A stretch of 64,000 nucleotides of DNA from contig NZ_AMZN01000029.1 in NCBI RefSeq assembly GCF_000331535.1, positions 40,444 through 104,443 on the forward strand, read 5' to 3'. Below the pieces are notes generated by a model. That model ran no database searches and was not told the DNA's origin. It saw only the letters and a list, made by a program, of their open reading frames with translations. Below, in pieces: positions 25,962 to 34,136 of the stretch. Both the position numbers and the translations under genes were made by a program. Position 1 is the stretch's first letter; each line of letters begins with the position of its first letter. This DNA comes from Fulvivirga imtechensis AK7 (GTDB lineage: Bacteria; Bacteroidota; Bacteroidia; Cytophagales; Cyclobacteriaceae).

Positions 25962-27099
25962 CTTTTAAATTTTCATTTTTATTCCATTGCAACAACCCGT
26001 TGCTATCAATAAAAGCCGTTGAAACATTGCCGTTTCGTTTATAGCTATTATGTTTTACTGCCCTTATCATTAATGCTGCCATTGTAGCAAAAAAAGCCAG
26101 TATTGCTATGCCATTAAGTTGTCCGCCCCACATTCTCAGCTCTACATTTGAATACAGGTCAGCGCCCACTCTCAGAATTAGCGAAGCATGCAATAATACT
26201 GCCCAGAAGTATAGGATCCGGTGATATGGCCTGGCCACTATGCCCAGAACTCCCGGAAGAATAACCGGACCGTGCGCAAATATCATGGAGAAGACAAAAC
26301 CGATAAAAAAAGTATGTAACACAGCATCGTACATAAAACCATAGATATCACCCGATATAATAAGTACACCACTGCTGATCAGCCAGAAATACCCGGTGAG
26401 CAACAGAACTGCAGAATACCGGTGTTGGCCTTCCTTTTTAATGGATTTGGTCGCCATGTCGTATTTCAATAGCCACAATCCTGTTAAAATCAATCCGGCA
26501 GCGGCCAGGTATCTGCCATTTCCATGAAACGGAATGATAATACCAATCATAAAAATGCCAAGGGCGACCATTAATAGCTGCCTTTTGTACTTTTTAACAG
26601 GTAAAAATTGTGTCAGTTCAAGCCTTTCTCCCGTGATCATCAGCAGTAAAAAACCTATCCACCAGGGCACAGCGAGTGGATATGACTGATACGCCAGCCA
26701 CATAAGGTTGCCTGTTAGCCAGCAGATAGAACCCGACAACATCACACTCATGTGAAGTTCTTTGTGTTTATCTAAAAAGTACGCCATCATGATGGCTTGT
26801 CCCAGACTGCCGGCCGTAAGGAAAGCAAAGGCCCAAACATCTACGTTGAACAGAAAAAACAACAGACTTATGCCGCTAAGCGCTGGTACCAGCATTGACC
26901 AGTGTTTTTTCAGCACCACAGCTCTTTCCAGGCTGATAAGTGTACCCAGGAAACTTCCCACCATTAAGGCTCCATGTTTGCCGGCAGTGGCCGAAAGCGG
27001 AAAGTCCCATCCAATGCGGATCCAACCGGCCCAAATGCCCGCTAATAGTGATAGCATCACTATTGGAAGGATAAAGGGAAGTAGCTTTCTGTTTTGCAT
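25948..27099 (-). CDS. NnrS-like membrane protein
   Basis: 383 residues with about 12 predicted membrane helices. Histidine-containing helices resemble the NnrS family: GKHGALMVGSFLGTLISLERAVV near the N-terminus, LHTFFIGFVFSMIFAHGPV near 260-280, and YFWAVLLHASLILRVGADL near 300. NnrS proteins are heme/copper-associated membrane proteins that protect against nitrosative stress and are controlled by NO-responsive FNR relatives. The assignment is from motif memory and context, so a related uncharacterised family is possible. First gene of the operon; an FNR-type box is centred about 63 nt upstream. Confidence 0.6.
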   Translation of the reverse strand: MQNRKLLPFILPIVMLSLLAGIWAGWIRIGWDFPLSATAGKHGALMVGSFLGTLISLERAVVLKKHWSMLVPALSGISLLFFLFNVDVWAFAFLTAGSLGQAIMMAYFLDKHKELHMSVMLSGSICWLTGNLMWLAYQSYPLAVPWWIGFLLLMITGERLELTQFLPVKKYKRQLLMVALGIFMIGIIIPFHGNGRYLAAAGLILTGLWLLKYDMATKSIKKEGQHRYSAVLLLTGYFWLISSGVLIISGDIYGFMYDAVLHTFFIGFVFSMIFAHGPVILPGVLGIVARPYHRILYFWAVLLHASLILRVGADLYSNVELRMWGGQLNGIAILAFFATMAALMIRAVKHNSYKRNGNVSTAFIDSNGLLQWNKNENLKDESK

Positions 27100-27156
27100 T
27101 TATAAATTCTGCCTTATTCAATAAGCAAAAGTAGAAGCGGAGCATTGCAAATTTTA

Positions 27157-27168
27157 TGATCTGGGTCA
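27157..27168. promoter_or_regulatory. FNR-type box upstream of the NnrS-like operon
   Basis: TGATCTGGGTCA lies 58 nt from the NnrS-like start codon. It is the exact reverse complement of the ric box at 23902-23913, and the flanks continue the dyad (ATGATCTGGGTCAT). Confidence 0.7.
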
Positions 27169-27188
27169 TACTTTCCATACCAAATAAG

Positions 27189-27202
27189 CTGATTTATATC
27201 AG
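27189..27202. promoter_or_regulatory. second FNR-type box in the NnrS-like / fasciclin intergenic region
   Basis: CTGATTTATATCAG is identical over 14 nt to the box between crp/fnr and hemN. It lies 166 nt upstream of the fasciclin lipoprotein start and 90 nt from the NnrS-like start, so it could serve either gene. Confidence 0.65.
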
Positions 27203-27367
27203 TATAAGACACCCCGCAATCTTACTGTAGAGGGATGCGTGAAGATCGCGTTAAACTTCAACAAAATATTTTGTTTAATAAATTTTTATAGTTGTTAAAC
27301 AAAATTGTAGAACGCTTCGTTAAGAGGGAATATGAGTTGTAACATCTAATTTATTAACACCTATACT

Positions 27368-29179
27368 ATGAAAATCGCTATAAGCATTACCAGCACATTA
27401 AAGAGAAGCTATTCATTGATTTTGGCTTTTCTTTTACCCTTTGTATTACTCACTACCGGTTGTGGTGATGATGATTCGGAGGCGCGACCTCAGACCATTG
27501 TAGATGTGGCTATTGCCAATGGCTATAACACACTTGCCGCTGCACTGGTTGAGGCTGAACTCGATGATGAGCTTTCTGGCACGACAGCATATACTGTTTT
27601 TGCACCTACTGACGAAGCTTTTGCTGCATTGGGAATTACAAAAGATAACGTATCAGGCGTTGCCAATCTCGAAAAAATATTACTTTATCATGTGGCAAGT
27701 GGTACCGTCAACTCCGAAGACCTTATTACAGGAGAGGTGGCTACCCTGAGTGGTGAAAATATATCCATCGATGCGTCTGCTCTGACGGTTAACGGTATCA
27801 GCATAGTTGAGCCTTTTGATGTGCCTGCCAGCAATGGAGTCATCCATACGATCGCGGGTGTTTTAATGCCTTCGGCTCCTAATATTGTAGAAACCGCAGC
27901 CGCCACATCAAGTTTAAGCACGTTGTATCAGCTTCTCGGCAACTACCCCGACCTGGTGGGTGCATTATCAGGAGACGGTCCGTTTACCGTATTTGCACCT
28001 ACTAATAATGCATTTGCAGGTCTGCTGGATGCTATCGGGCAAGATGACATTAGCAATGTGCCCGAAGATGTGGTGAAAAGAATATTGCAATATCATGTCG
28101 TTGCGGGTGCGGCTTTGGCTTCTACGGATCTTTCAGACGGGCAAACAGCCTCAACAGTACTCAGTAATAATGATCAAATAACAGTGGGCATATCCGGTAG
28201 CACAGTGACGGTCAACAATGCAACCGTGACTACAGCAGATGTAGAGGCTTCTAATGGTATTGTCCATATTATTGATGCTGTGCTTGTTCCTGGTCTGGAG
28301 GAGAGTATTTTAAATACCATAGTTGAACCTGCTTATTTCAGCAATGACTTTAGTATACTCACAGCCGCAGTGGTGGAAGCGGACCTGTTATCAGTCTTGA
28401 TCGATCCGGCCGCCAATTACACCCTTTTTGCACCTAATGATGACGCATTTGAAGCAGCAGGGGTCACTGCACTGGAAGGTCTGGACCTGGCGGGAATTTT
28501 ACAGTATCACGTACTGGGTTCGGAAGTTTTTGCCTCTGATCTGCCTTCCACCACCGGGGGATTTGCCACGGCAGTGACAACTTTGAATGGTGATTTCTAT
28601 CTTACTAACAATAGTAATGGAGTATTTATCAATGGTAATTCACAGGTACAGGTAGCTACCAACAGTGGAGGGGCATTGGATTACAACAATGGTGTAGTAC
28701 ATGTGATCAGCCGGACCCTGATACCAGCCGAGCTAGACGTAGTGGGTATCGCAACAAATGCGGGGTTTACGGACCTGGCTGCTGCATTGGAGGAAGCGGG
28801 CTTAGTGAGTACGCTGCAGGAAGCCGGTCCGTTTACCGTGTTTGCTCCTACCAATGCTGCGTTTCAGACATTGTACAGTGCGCTGGGCATTGACGGGCCG
28901 GAAGACGTGGATCCAACGCTGGGTGCAGGTACTTTGGAAAGCATCCTGACATACCATGTGCTTTCAGGTAGAGTTTTTTCATCTGATCTCACCGATGGAT
29001 TAGAGGCCACCACAGTAGAAGGAAATACCTTTGTAGTAAATGTTGGTGATGCCGTCACGCTAACAGACAAAGATCCGGATGTTGCTAATCCTGTAGTAAC
29101 GAATACGGATGTTTTGGCTGCCAATGGTGTGGTTCATATCATTGATGCAGTACTACTGCCTGTAGATACCGCTTTGTAG
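27368..29179 (+). CDS. lipoprotein with four fasciclin (FAS1) domains
   Basis: 603 residues. A lipoprotein signal with lipobox LTTGC (Cys at about 32) is followed by Asp residues (GDDD), which in many Bacteroidota favours surface exposure. Four FAS1 repeats lie at about 40-168, 177-308, 313-452 and 455-600. Each has FTVFAPTNxAF or a variant (H1 motif), LxYHV in the middle and NGVVHxID (H2 motif) at the end. FAS1 proteins mediate adhesion. Placed next to the NO/anaerobic operon with an FNR-type box 166 nt upstream, it may share that control, but this is inference. A terminator follows. Confidence 0.92.
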   Translation: MKIAISITSTLKRSYSLILAFLLPFVLLTTGCGDDDSEARPQTIVDVAIANGYNTLAAALVEAELDDELSGTTAYTVFAPTDEAFAALGITKDNVSGVANLEKILLYHVASGTVNSEDLITGEVATLSGENISIDASALTVNGISIVEPFDVPASNGVIHTIAGVLMPSAPNIVETAAATSSLSTLYQLLGNYPDLVGALSGDGPFTVFAPTNNAFAGLLDAIGQDDISNVPEDVVKRILQYHVVAGAALASTDLSDGQTASTVLSNNDQITVGISGSTVTVNNATVTTADVEASNGIVHIIDAVLVPGLEESILNTIVEPAYFSNDFSILTAAVVEADLLSVLIDPAANYTLFAPNDDAFEAAGVTALEGLDLAGILQYHVLGSEVFASDLPSTTGGFATAVTTLNGDFYLTNNSNGVFINGNSQVQVATNSGGALDYNNGVVHVISRTLIPAELDVVGIATNAGFTDLAAALEEAGLVSTLQEAGPFTVFAPTNAAFQTLYSALGIDGPEDVDPTLGAGTLESILTYHVLSGRVFSSDLTDGLEATTVEGNTFVVNVGDAVTLTDKDPDVANPVVTNTDVLAANGVVHIIDAVLLPVDTAL

Positions 29180-29238
29180 TTTTAGTTAAAATATCCCGGG
29201 GAGGAGCGGTGAGCCTTCTCCGGTGCTTTGCTGCTCAA

Positions 29239-29277
29239 GCCCTGGTGCTTTATGTCATGAGTACCGGGGCCTTTTTT
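29239..29277 (+). terminator. rho-independent terminator after the fasciclin gene
   Basis: GCCCTGGTGCT pairs with AGTACCGGGGC (11 bp with two G-U pairs) around a 10-nt loop, followed by CTTTTTT. It lies about 60 nt after the stop codon. Confidence 0.8.
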
Positions 29278-29647
29278 GCGGCTTGTCAAGAGGGCTGTCG
29301 TAGAAAGTTTAAGTGAATACTATTTAGAGGCCGGTCTTTGGCTTGTGGGCTAAAGATTATATTTAGTAATTAAATGTATAAATTAATTAATGAGTGTTTG
29401 TAAGAAAACTCTAAGTGGCTTTAAGAAAAACGTTCCCGCTAAAGAGTGGGATAAAGTTTTAAAAAAGCGGAGCGCACTGGGGTACGAGAGCATTTTGGGG
29501 GCAAGCGTAACGCAGACATTGGCGTTTTCTTAGAGACACTAATTAAGTTCTTATGACTTGAAACTATTCGATCAATTTCCTAATTTGTAGAAGATGAAGG
29601 CTTTGAGCGCCGGAGAGGACTTCTAAAAAGCCCCACTATTTGGTAGC
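29278..29647. other. intergenic stretch containing MITE-like copy B
   Basis: Between the fasciclin terminator and the GAF kinase gene. Most of it is the MITE-like repeat. The rest shows no gene; CTAATTTG near 29580 is a weak -7-like element before the kinase gene. Confidence 0.5.
29384..29546 (+). repeat. MITE-like dispersed repeat, copy B
   Basis: About 163 bp in the same orientation as copy A. The left end TAATTAATGAGTGTTTGTAAG carries a small insertion; the right end ACACTAATTAA is intact. It shares AGAAAACTCTAAGTGGCTTT, AAAAGCGGAG and CGTAACGCAGACATTGGCGT with the other copies. Confidence 0.75.
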
Positions 29648-31438
29648 ATGGCTATATTGGATACATCAGAGAAAACCCCGTCAACAGGGGAATCGCCTAA
29701 CCGTAGTTCGGGTATGACGCGATTGGTGTATACGGTGCAGCAGTTGTCACTAGCCAGAGATCTTGATTCGGTAATGCAGATTGTACGGACTGTTGCCCGT
29801 GAACTTACGGGAGCGGATGGAGCAACCTTTGTACTCAGAGAAGGCGACCACTGCTACTATGCCGATGAGGATGCCGTGAGCCCGCTTTGGAAAGGAAGCA
29901 GGTTCCCTATGAAGACCTGTATTAGCGGCTGGGCTATGGCAAATAAAAAATCAGTGGTTATTGCCGATATTTTTGCGGACGAACGGATTCCCAAAGATGT
30001 TTACCGAGCCACTTTTGTGAAGAGTCTTTTAATGGTTCCCATTCGCACTTTGGATCCAATAGGTGCTATTGGTAATTATTGGGCTACCTATCGAACACCC
30101 ACTGAAGAGGAAGTGACTCTCCTGCAGGCGCTTGCAGATATCACGGCTGTTTCGATAGAAAACATAGAGGTAAGAAATAAGTTGGAAAATGACGCGAAAG
30201 TACTGGCCGACCTTAATGATGCAGGAAGCCGGCTATGGGAGATCAACGGGTTTCAGGAGGGGTTGGAAGAGATACTCCGTACCTCAATAAGTTTGTTTAA
30301 AGCAGAAGTGGGGTACATCCAGTTACTTGATCCGGAGAAACATGTGCTGAGAACAGAGGCTCAGGTAGGTTTGCTCAGTGAGTTTCTTGAGCAGTTGGCA
30401 GAGGTCTCTGTGAAAGACAGTACGAGTTTTCAAGTTCATAAACAGATGGCCATTGCAGATATGAGGACGGAAGTAAATCTGCCTCCACAATATGAAATAG
30501 CCTGCAGGTATGGATACCGTGCGGTACAAGCTACACCCCTTTTTGATCGGAATGGGCTTCCCATCGGCATTATCACCACTCATTCCAAAGAGCCTTGCCG
30601 TTGTACTGAGCATGAGCTTTACAGGATGGAGCTTTTTGCACGTAATGCGGAGAGCTTTATTGAACGATGCAGGATCAACAGTGCCATGCAGTACCTTAAT
30701 TTAGAGCTTGAGAACAAAGTAAAGGAGCGCACCAGTGAGTTGGCAGATTCTCTGGCAAGGGAAAAGGAAATGAATGAGCTCAAAACCGCATTTGTTTCTA
30801 TGGCGTCACACGAATTCAGAACACCCTTAAGCACGATCCTCTCATCTGCATACCTGACAGAAAGATATGCCAAAGCGGATGAACAGGGAATAAGGACAAA
30901 ACACCTGCAACGTATCAGGTCATCGGTAAAAAACCTGGAAGGTATACTTACAGATTTCCTGTCACTTGATAAACTGGAACGTGGTAAAGTGGAAACTGAG
31001 CCTGAGGGATTTGACCTGAAGTCGTTTTTATCAGAGATCGTGGAAGATCTTCACCCTATGAAAAAGGAGGGACAGGTTATCAACCACTTACATCATGGAA
31101 GAAGAGAAGTGCTTTTGGATAAGAAAATACTGCGTAATGTTATGCTCAATTTGCTTTCCAACGCCATTAAATATTCAGAAAAAGACATCGACCTGACCTC
31201 AGAAGTTAAAGATGACCACGTGGTTATAATCGTGAAGGACCAGGGAATAGGAATTCCTGACGAGCAGCAGAAAAACTTGTTTGGTAAATTTTTCAGAGCC
31301 CGGAACGTCAACGGCATACAAGGTACGGGCCTTGGTCTGAATATCGTGAAGCATTATGTGGAGCTTATGAAAGGCGATATAGACTTTATAAGCAGGGAAA
31401 ATATAGGTACTGCATTTACAATTAGCCTGCCAGGTTAG
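29648..31438 (+). CDS. sensor histidine kinase with two GAF domains
   Basis: 596 residues, soluble. GAF1 at about 25-180 (TVQQLSLARDL, CYYADEDAVSPLWKG, CISGWAM, FVKSLLMVPIR), GAF2 at about 190-345, a short coiled coil (NKVKERTSELADSLAREKEMNELK), HisKA with H388 in SHEFRTPL, and HATPase (NLLSNAIKYS, DQGIGIP, GTGLGLNIV). Its kinase core closely resembles the PAS kinase at 12.1 kb; its GAF1 closely resembles the kinase at 32.9 kb. No response regulator gene lies next to it. The ligand is unknown; the conserved Cys in the CISGWAM segment is shared with its paralog. Confidence 0.9.
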   Translation: MAILDTSEKTPSTGESPNRSSGMTRLVYTVQQLSLARDLDSVMQIVRTVARELTGADGATFVLREGDHCYYADEDAVSPLWKGSRFPMKTCISGWAMANKKSVVIADIFADERIPKDVYRATFVKSLLMVPIRTLDPIGAIGNYWATYRTPTEEEVTLLQALADITAVSIENIEVRNKLENDAKVLADLNDAGSRLWEINGFQEGLEEILRTSISLFKAEVGYIQLLDPEKHVLRTEAQVGLLSEFLEQLAEVSVKDSTSFQVHKQMAIADMRTEVNLPPQYEIACRYGYRAVQATPLFDRNGLPIGIITTHSKEPCRCTEHELYRMELFARNAESFIERCRINSAMQYLNLELENKVKERTSELADSLAREKEMNELKTAFVSMASHEFRTPLSTILSSAYLTERYAKADEQGIRTKHLQRIRSSVKNLEGILTDFLSLDKLERGKVETEPEGFDLKSFLSEIVEDLHPMKKEGQVINHLHHGRREVLLDKKILRNVMLNLLSNAIKYSEKDIDLTSEVKDDHVVIIVKDQGIGIPDEQQKNLFGKFFRARNVNGIQGTGLGLNIVKHYVELMKGDIDFISRENIGTAFTISLPG

Positions 31439-31543
31439 CCGGATCGGGAAAAAGAACTTTATTTTAAAGAAAAACCAGGGTTTGTGCTATGTTGTTCAGA
31501 AGAACCATGAGCTTTATTCTATTGAATGATAAGAGTTGTTGCT

Positions 31544-32620
31544 TTATCGTTCTTTATATCCAATGGCTTTGAAAAAAGTATAACAGAACGTACCTCCTCC
31601 TTCGGTGGTTTTGTACAGGTCCCTTATGCCACCTTCTATTTCATCTCTGGAAATAATTCTTTTAGAAAGCGCCTCATCTTTAATGCCCTTTATCATGGCA
31701 GTAAAGGTATTTTTAATAAAGCGGTCCACCATCTCAGGCTTGGAATCATCAACATACACCTGCCGTGGACTAACAGCAACATTGGAAAATCCGGCATCTG
31801 AAAGCATAGGATAAAGTTGCCTGCCGATATAAGCATTTCCACCATTTTGTTTTTGCAGCGTCACCTGTGCCTGGATGGCTTTCCGGGCTGTTTTGCTATC
31901 GGGATAGAAATAGGTTGAACCATGGTCTCCTTCGATCACCGTGATCGTACCCTCTGCTTTCAGCACCCTTTTTAGCTCCTGAAGTGCAAGCTCCGGTTTA
32001 GACACATGCTCTAAAAGGAAGCACACAAAAATGTGGTCGAAAGTGTTGTCATTAAAAGGCAGGTCGAACACATCGGCCAACTGAAATTCTACGTTGTTGA
32101 TGTTCATTTCCCTAATGACCTGTGAGGCTTGGGCTAATGATTTTTCCGAAAGGTCTACCGATATAAAGTTAGAACCAGGGTTTTTATGGCTGATGATCTG
32201 GGTCTGAGCGCCTACACCGCACCCTGCTTCCAATATCAACGCCCCGTCTTCCCACTTAGAGTCCCGGTGCAGTAGTTCTGATATGGTCGAGGCCTGATCA
32301 TTCAGCCGCTGGGTTTCCTCGCTCGAATATCCATGAATATAGCTTTTCAATCGGTCCTGGTTGATTTGCTGCACACGGTTTTCAAGTTGCCCGAGTTGTT
32401 CTAATATGGCTTTGCCTGCATCCCTGAATTCTTTGCCGGCGGGGGTAAAATGCAACTGGTTGTTGATACGGTAAAACACCTGCGTTCCCAGGTGCGTCTC
32501 AAGCTCTTTGAGTTGATGGCTCAGGGCTGATTGGGTTAGAAACAGCTTTTCCGCTGCTTTCTTCAATGATCCGACTTTTGCAACCGCATCGATAAGTTTT
32601 AAATGGCGAATTTCAATCAT
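31544..32620 (-). CDS. LysR-type HTH fused to a SAM-dependent methyltransferase
   Basis: 358 residues. Residues 1-60 are a complete LysR-family winged HTH: HLKLIDAVAKVGSLKKAAEKL, then LTQSALSHQLKELE, then VFYRINNQLHFTPAG. The usual co-inducer (periplasmic-binding-like) domain is missing. After a short helical linker (about 62-115) comes a class I methyltransferase: motif I LEAGCGVG (about 130-137), SVDLSEKSL, FQLADVFDLPF, DHIFVCFLLEHV, ending with a UbiE-like C-terminal part. The reading frame is continuous, so this is a true fusion rather than two genes. It may be a regulator that senses SAM or a methyl acceptor, or an enzyme that controls its own gene. I know no characterised example. Confidence 0.85.
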   Translation of the reverse strand: MIEIRHLKLIDAVAKVGSLKKAAEKLFLTQSALSHQLKELETHLGTQVFYRINNQLHFTPAGKEFRDAGKAILEQLGQLENRVQQINQDRLKSYIHGYSSEETQRLNDQASTISELLHRDSKWEDGALILEAGCGVGAQTQIISHKNPGSNFISVDLSEKSLAQASQVIREMNINNVEFQLADVFDLPFNDNTFDHIFVCFLLEHVSKPELALQELKRVLKAEGTITVIEGDHGSTYFYPDSKTARKAIQAQVTLQKQNGGNAYIGRQLYPMLSDAGFSNVAVSPRQVYVDDSKPEMVDRFIKNTFTAMIKGIKDEALSKRIISRDEIEGGIRDLYKTTEGGGTFCYTFFKAIGYKER

Positions 32621-32700
32621 ATTTGAATTTGCTAATGATCAAAAATATAACGCTTCATGTACTAAGTCTTTGTGTTGGGTATGAAAAATATTCAAGGCCG

Positions 32701-32724
32701 CATTGATTTTAATTAATGTCAATG
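32701..32724. promoter_or_regulatory. candidate operator dyad upstream of the LysR-methyltransferase gene
   Basis: CATTGA-N12-TCAATG, perfect 6-bp arms, 81 nt upstream of the LysR-fusion start codon and 136 nt before the GAF kinase start at 32860. LysR regulators usually bind an interrupted dyad (T-N11-A type) about 65 nt upstream of the transcription start, so position and form are suitable. No second copy was found. Confidence 0.4.
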
Positions 32725-32859
32725 GTTTTAATTCATTCAAACAAAGGATATCCTGATGTACCTTTATTGCTAAAATTGAATTGTAAGCCTTTAAGGAAAT
32801 AACTAGTTTGAGTAATATAATGCCTCATCTTATTGTATAAATTGTATCAACGCATTGAG

Positions 32860-34101
32860 ATGAATGTCAAACAAAGCACAATGACAAGTAAGCAGTTAAA
32901 GTTATTGGTTGAAACAGTTCAGCAGCTATCGCTGGCCCGCGATATAGAAACCATAATGGATGTGGTAAGGAAAACAGCCAGAAAATTGACAGGGGCCGAT
33001 GGTGCAACTTTTGTATTAAGAGACCGGGACCTGTGCTATTATGCTGATGAAGATGCCATCGGTCCGTTATGGAAGGGGCAGAGGTTTCCCATGTCTTCCT
33101 GCATAAGTGGCTGGGCTATGATCCATAAAAAACCGGCTGTGGTGCAAAATATTTACACTGATGATCGTATTCCTATCGAAGCATACAAACCCACTTTCGT
33201 GAAAAGCCTCATTACCGTTCCGATCAGATCTATGGATCCGGTGGGAGCCATTGGAAATTACTGGGCAAAACAGCACAATCCTACTGATGAAGAGATAGAA
33301 TTACTGCAGTCTCTTGCTGATATCACTTCCGTATCTATTGAAAATGTTTATGTCTATAACGAACTGGAGCAGAGGGTTAAGGAAAGAACCGAGCAATTGA
33401 TGGCGGTAAATGAAGAGTTGGAAGCTTTTTCGCATTCTATTGCTCACGACCTGAGAGCTCCACTAAGGACCATCACGGGGCGGCTGTCCATTTTACAGGA
33501 AGATTATTCAGGCCACACCGAGGCTCAAAATTTAATTGAATCTATTATTGCGAAGGCCAATGGGATGAATGAGCTTATCCATAGTTTGCTGAATTTTTCA
33601 AGGCTTGGGAAAAAAGATCTCTCATATGAGCGCATATCTATGGCAGAGATGGTGGAGGAAATATGTGAATCACTTATCGAGCAGGAAGAGGGCAGAGATA
33701 TTAGCTGCGAGATCCATCAGTTGCCTCCCACGATGGGTGACCCTGTTTTAATAAAGCAAGTATGGGTAAATCTGATATCAAACGCCATTAAGTATACCGG
33801 CAATAGTGAAAAGGCGGAAATTTTAATAGGGGGTGAAGCCTCGGATAGTGAAATAACTTATTTTGTAAAAGACAATGGAGCCGGTTTTGATATGCAATAC
33901 TACGACCAGGTTTTTGGTATATTTCAAAGGCTTCATAGTGAAAGTGAATTCAAAGGTTATGGTATTGGCTTAGCGCTTGTACACCGTATCTTACTGCGGC
34001 ATGGTGGTAAGATTTGGGCAGAAGGAAAGGTGAATGAGGGCGCTCAGTTTTATTTTACATTGCCAAAAGAAAAAGTCATTAAGTCTGCTGAAACTGTGTA
34101 G
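32860..34101 (+). CDS. GAF-domain sensor histidine kinase
   Basis: 413 residues from the ATG at 32860; a TTG at 32833 would add nine residues (MYKLYQRIE), and I cannot exclude it. One GAF domain (about 15-165) is nearly the same as GAF1 of the kinase at 29.6 kb (VQQLSLARD, CYYADEDAIGPLWKG, CISGWAM). A linker helix and a HisKA of the phytochrome/HWE-neighbour type (H196 in SIAHDLRAPL) follow, then HATPase (NLISNAIKYTGN, DNGAGFD, GYGIGLALV). The kinase core differs from that of its GAF paralog, so the sensor domain was duplicated and joined to another kinase. The DUF4157 gene follows after 35 nt. Confidence 0.88.
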   Translation: MNVKQSTMTSKQLKLLVETVQQLSLARDIETIMDVVRKTARKLTGADGATFVLRDRDLCYYADEDAIGPLWKGQRFPMSSCISGWAMIHKKPAVVQNIYTDDRIPIEAYKPTFVKSLITVPIRSMDPVGAIGNYWAKQHNPTDEEIELLQSLADITSVSIENVYVYNELEQRVKERTEQLMAVNEELEAFSHSIAHDLRAPLRTITGRLSILQEDYSGHTEAQNLIESIIAKANGMNELIHSLLNFSRLGKKDLSYERISMAEMVEEICESLIEQEEGRDISCEIHQLPPTMGDPVLIKQVWVNLISNAIKYTGNSEKAEILIGGEASDSEITYFVKDNGAGFDMQYYDQVFGIFQRLHSESEFKGYGIGLALVHRILLRHGGKIWAEGKVNEGAQFYFTLPKEKVIKSAETV

Positions 34102-34136
34102 GAGGCGTTACTATCCATAGATTAAAAAAAACTTAT

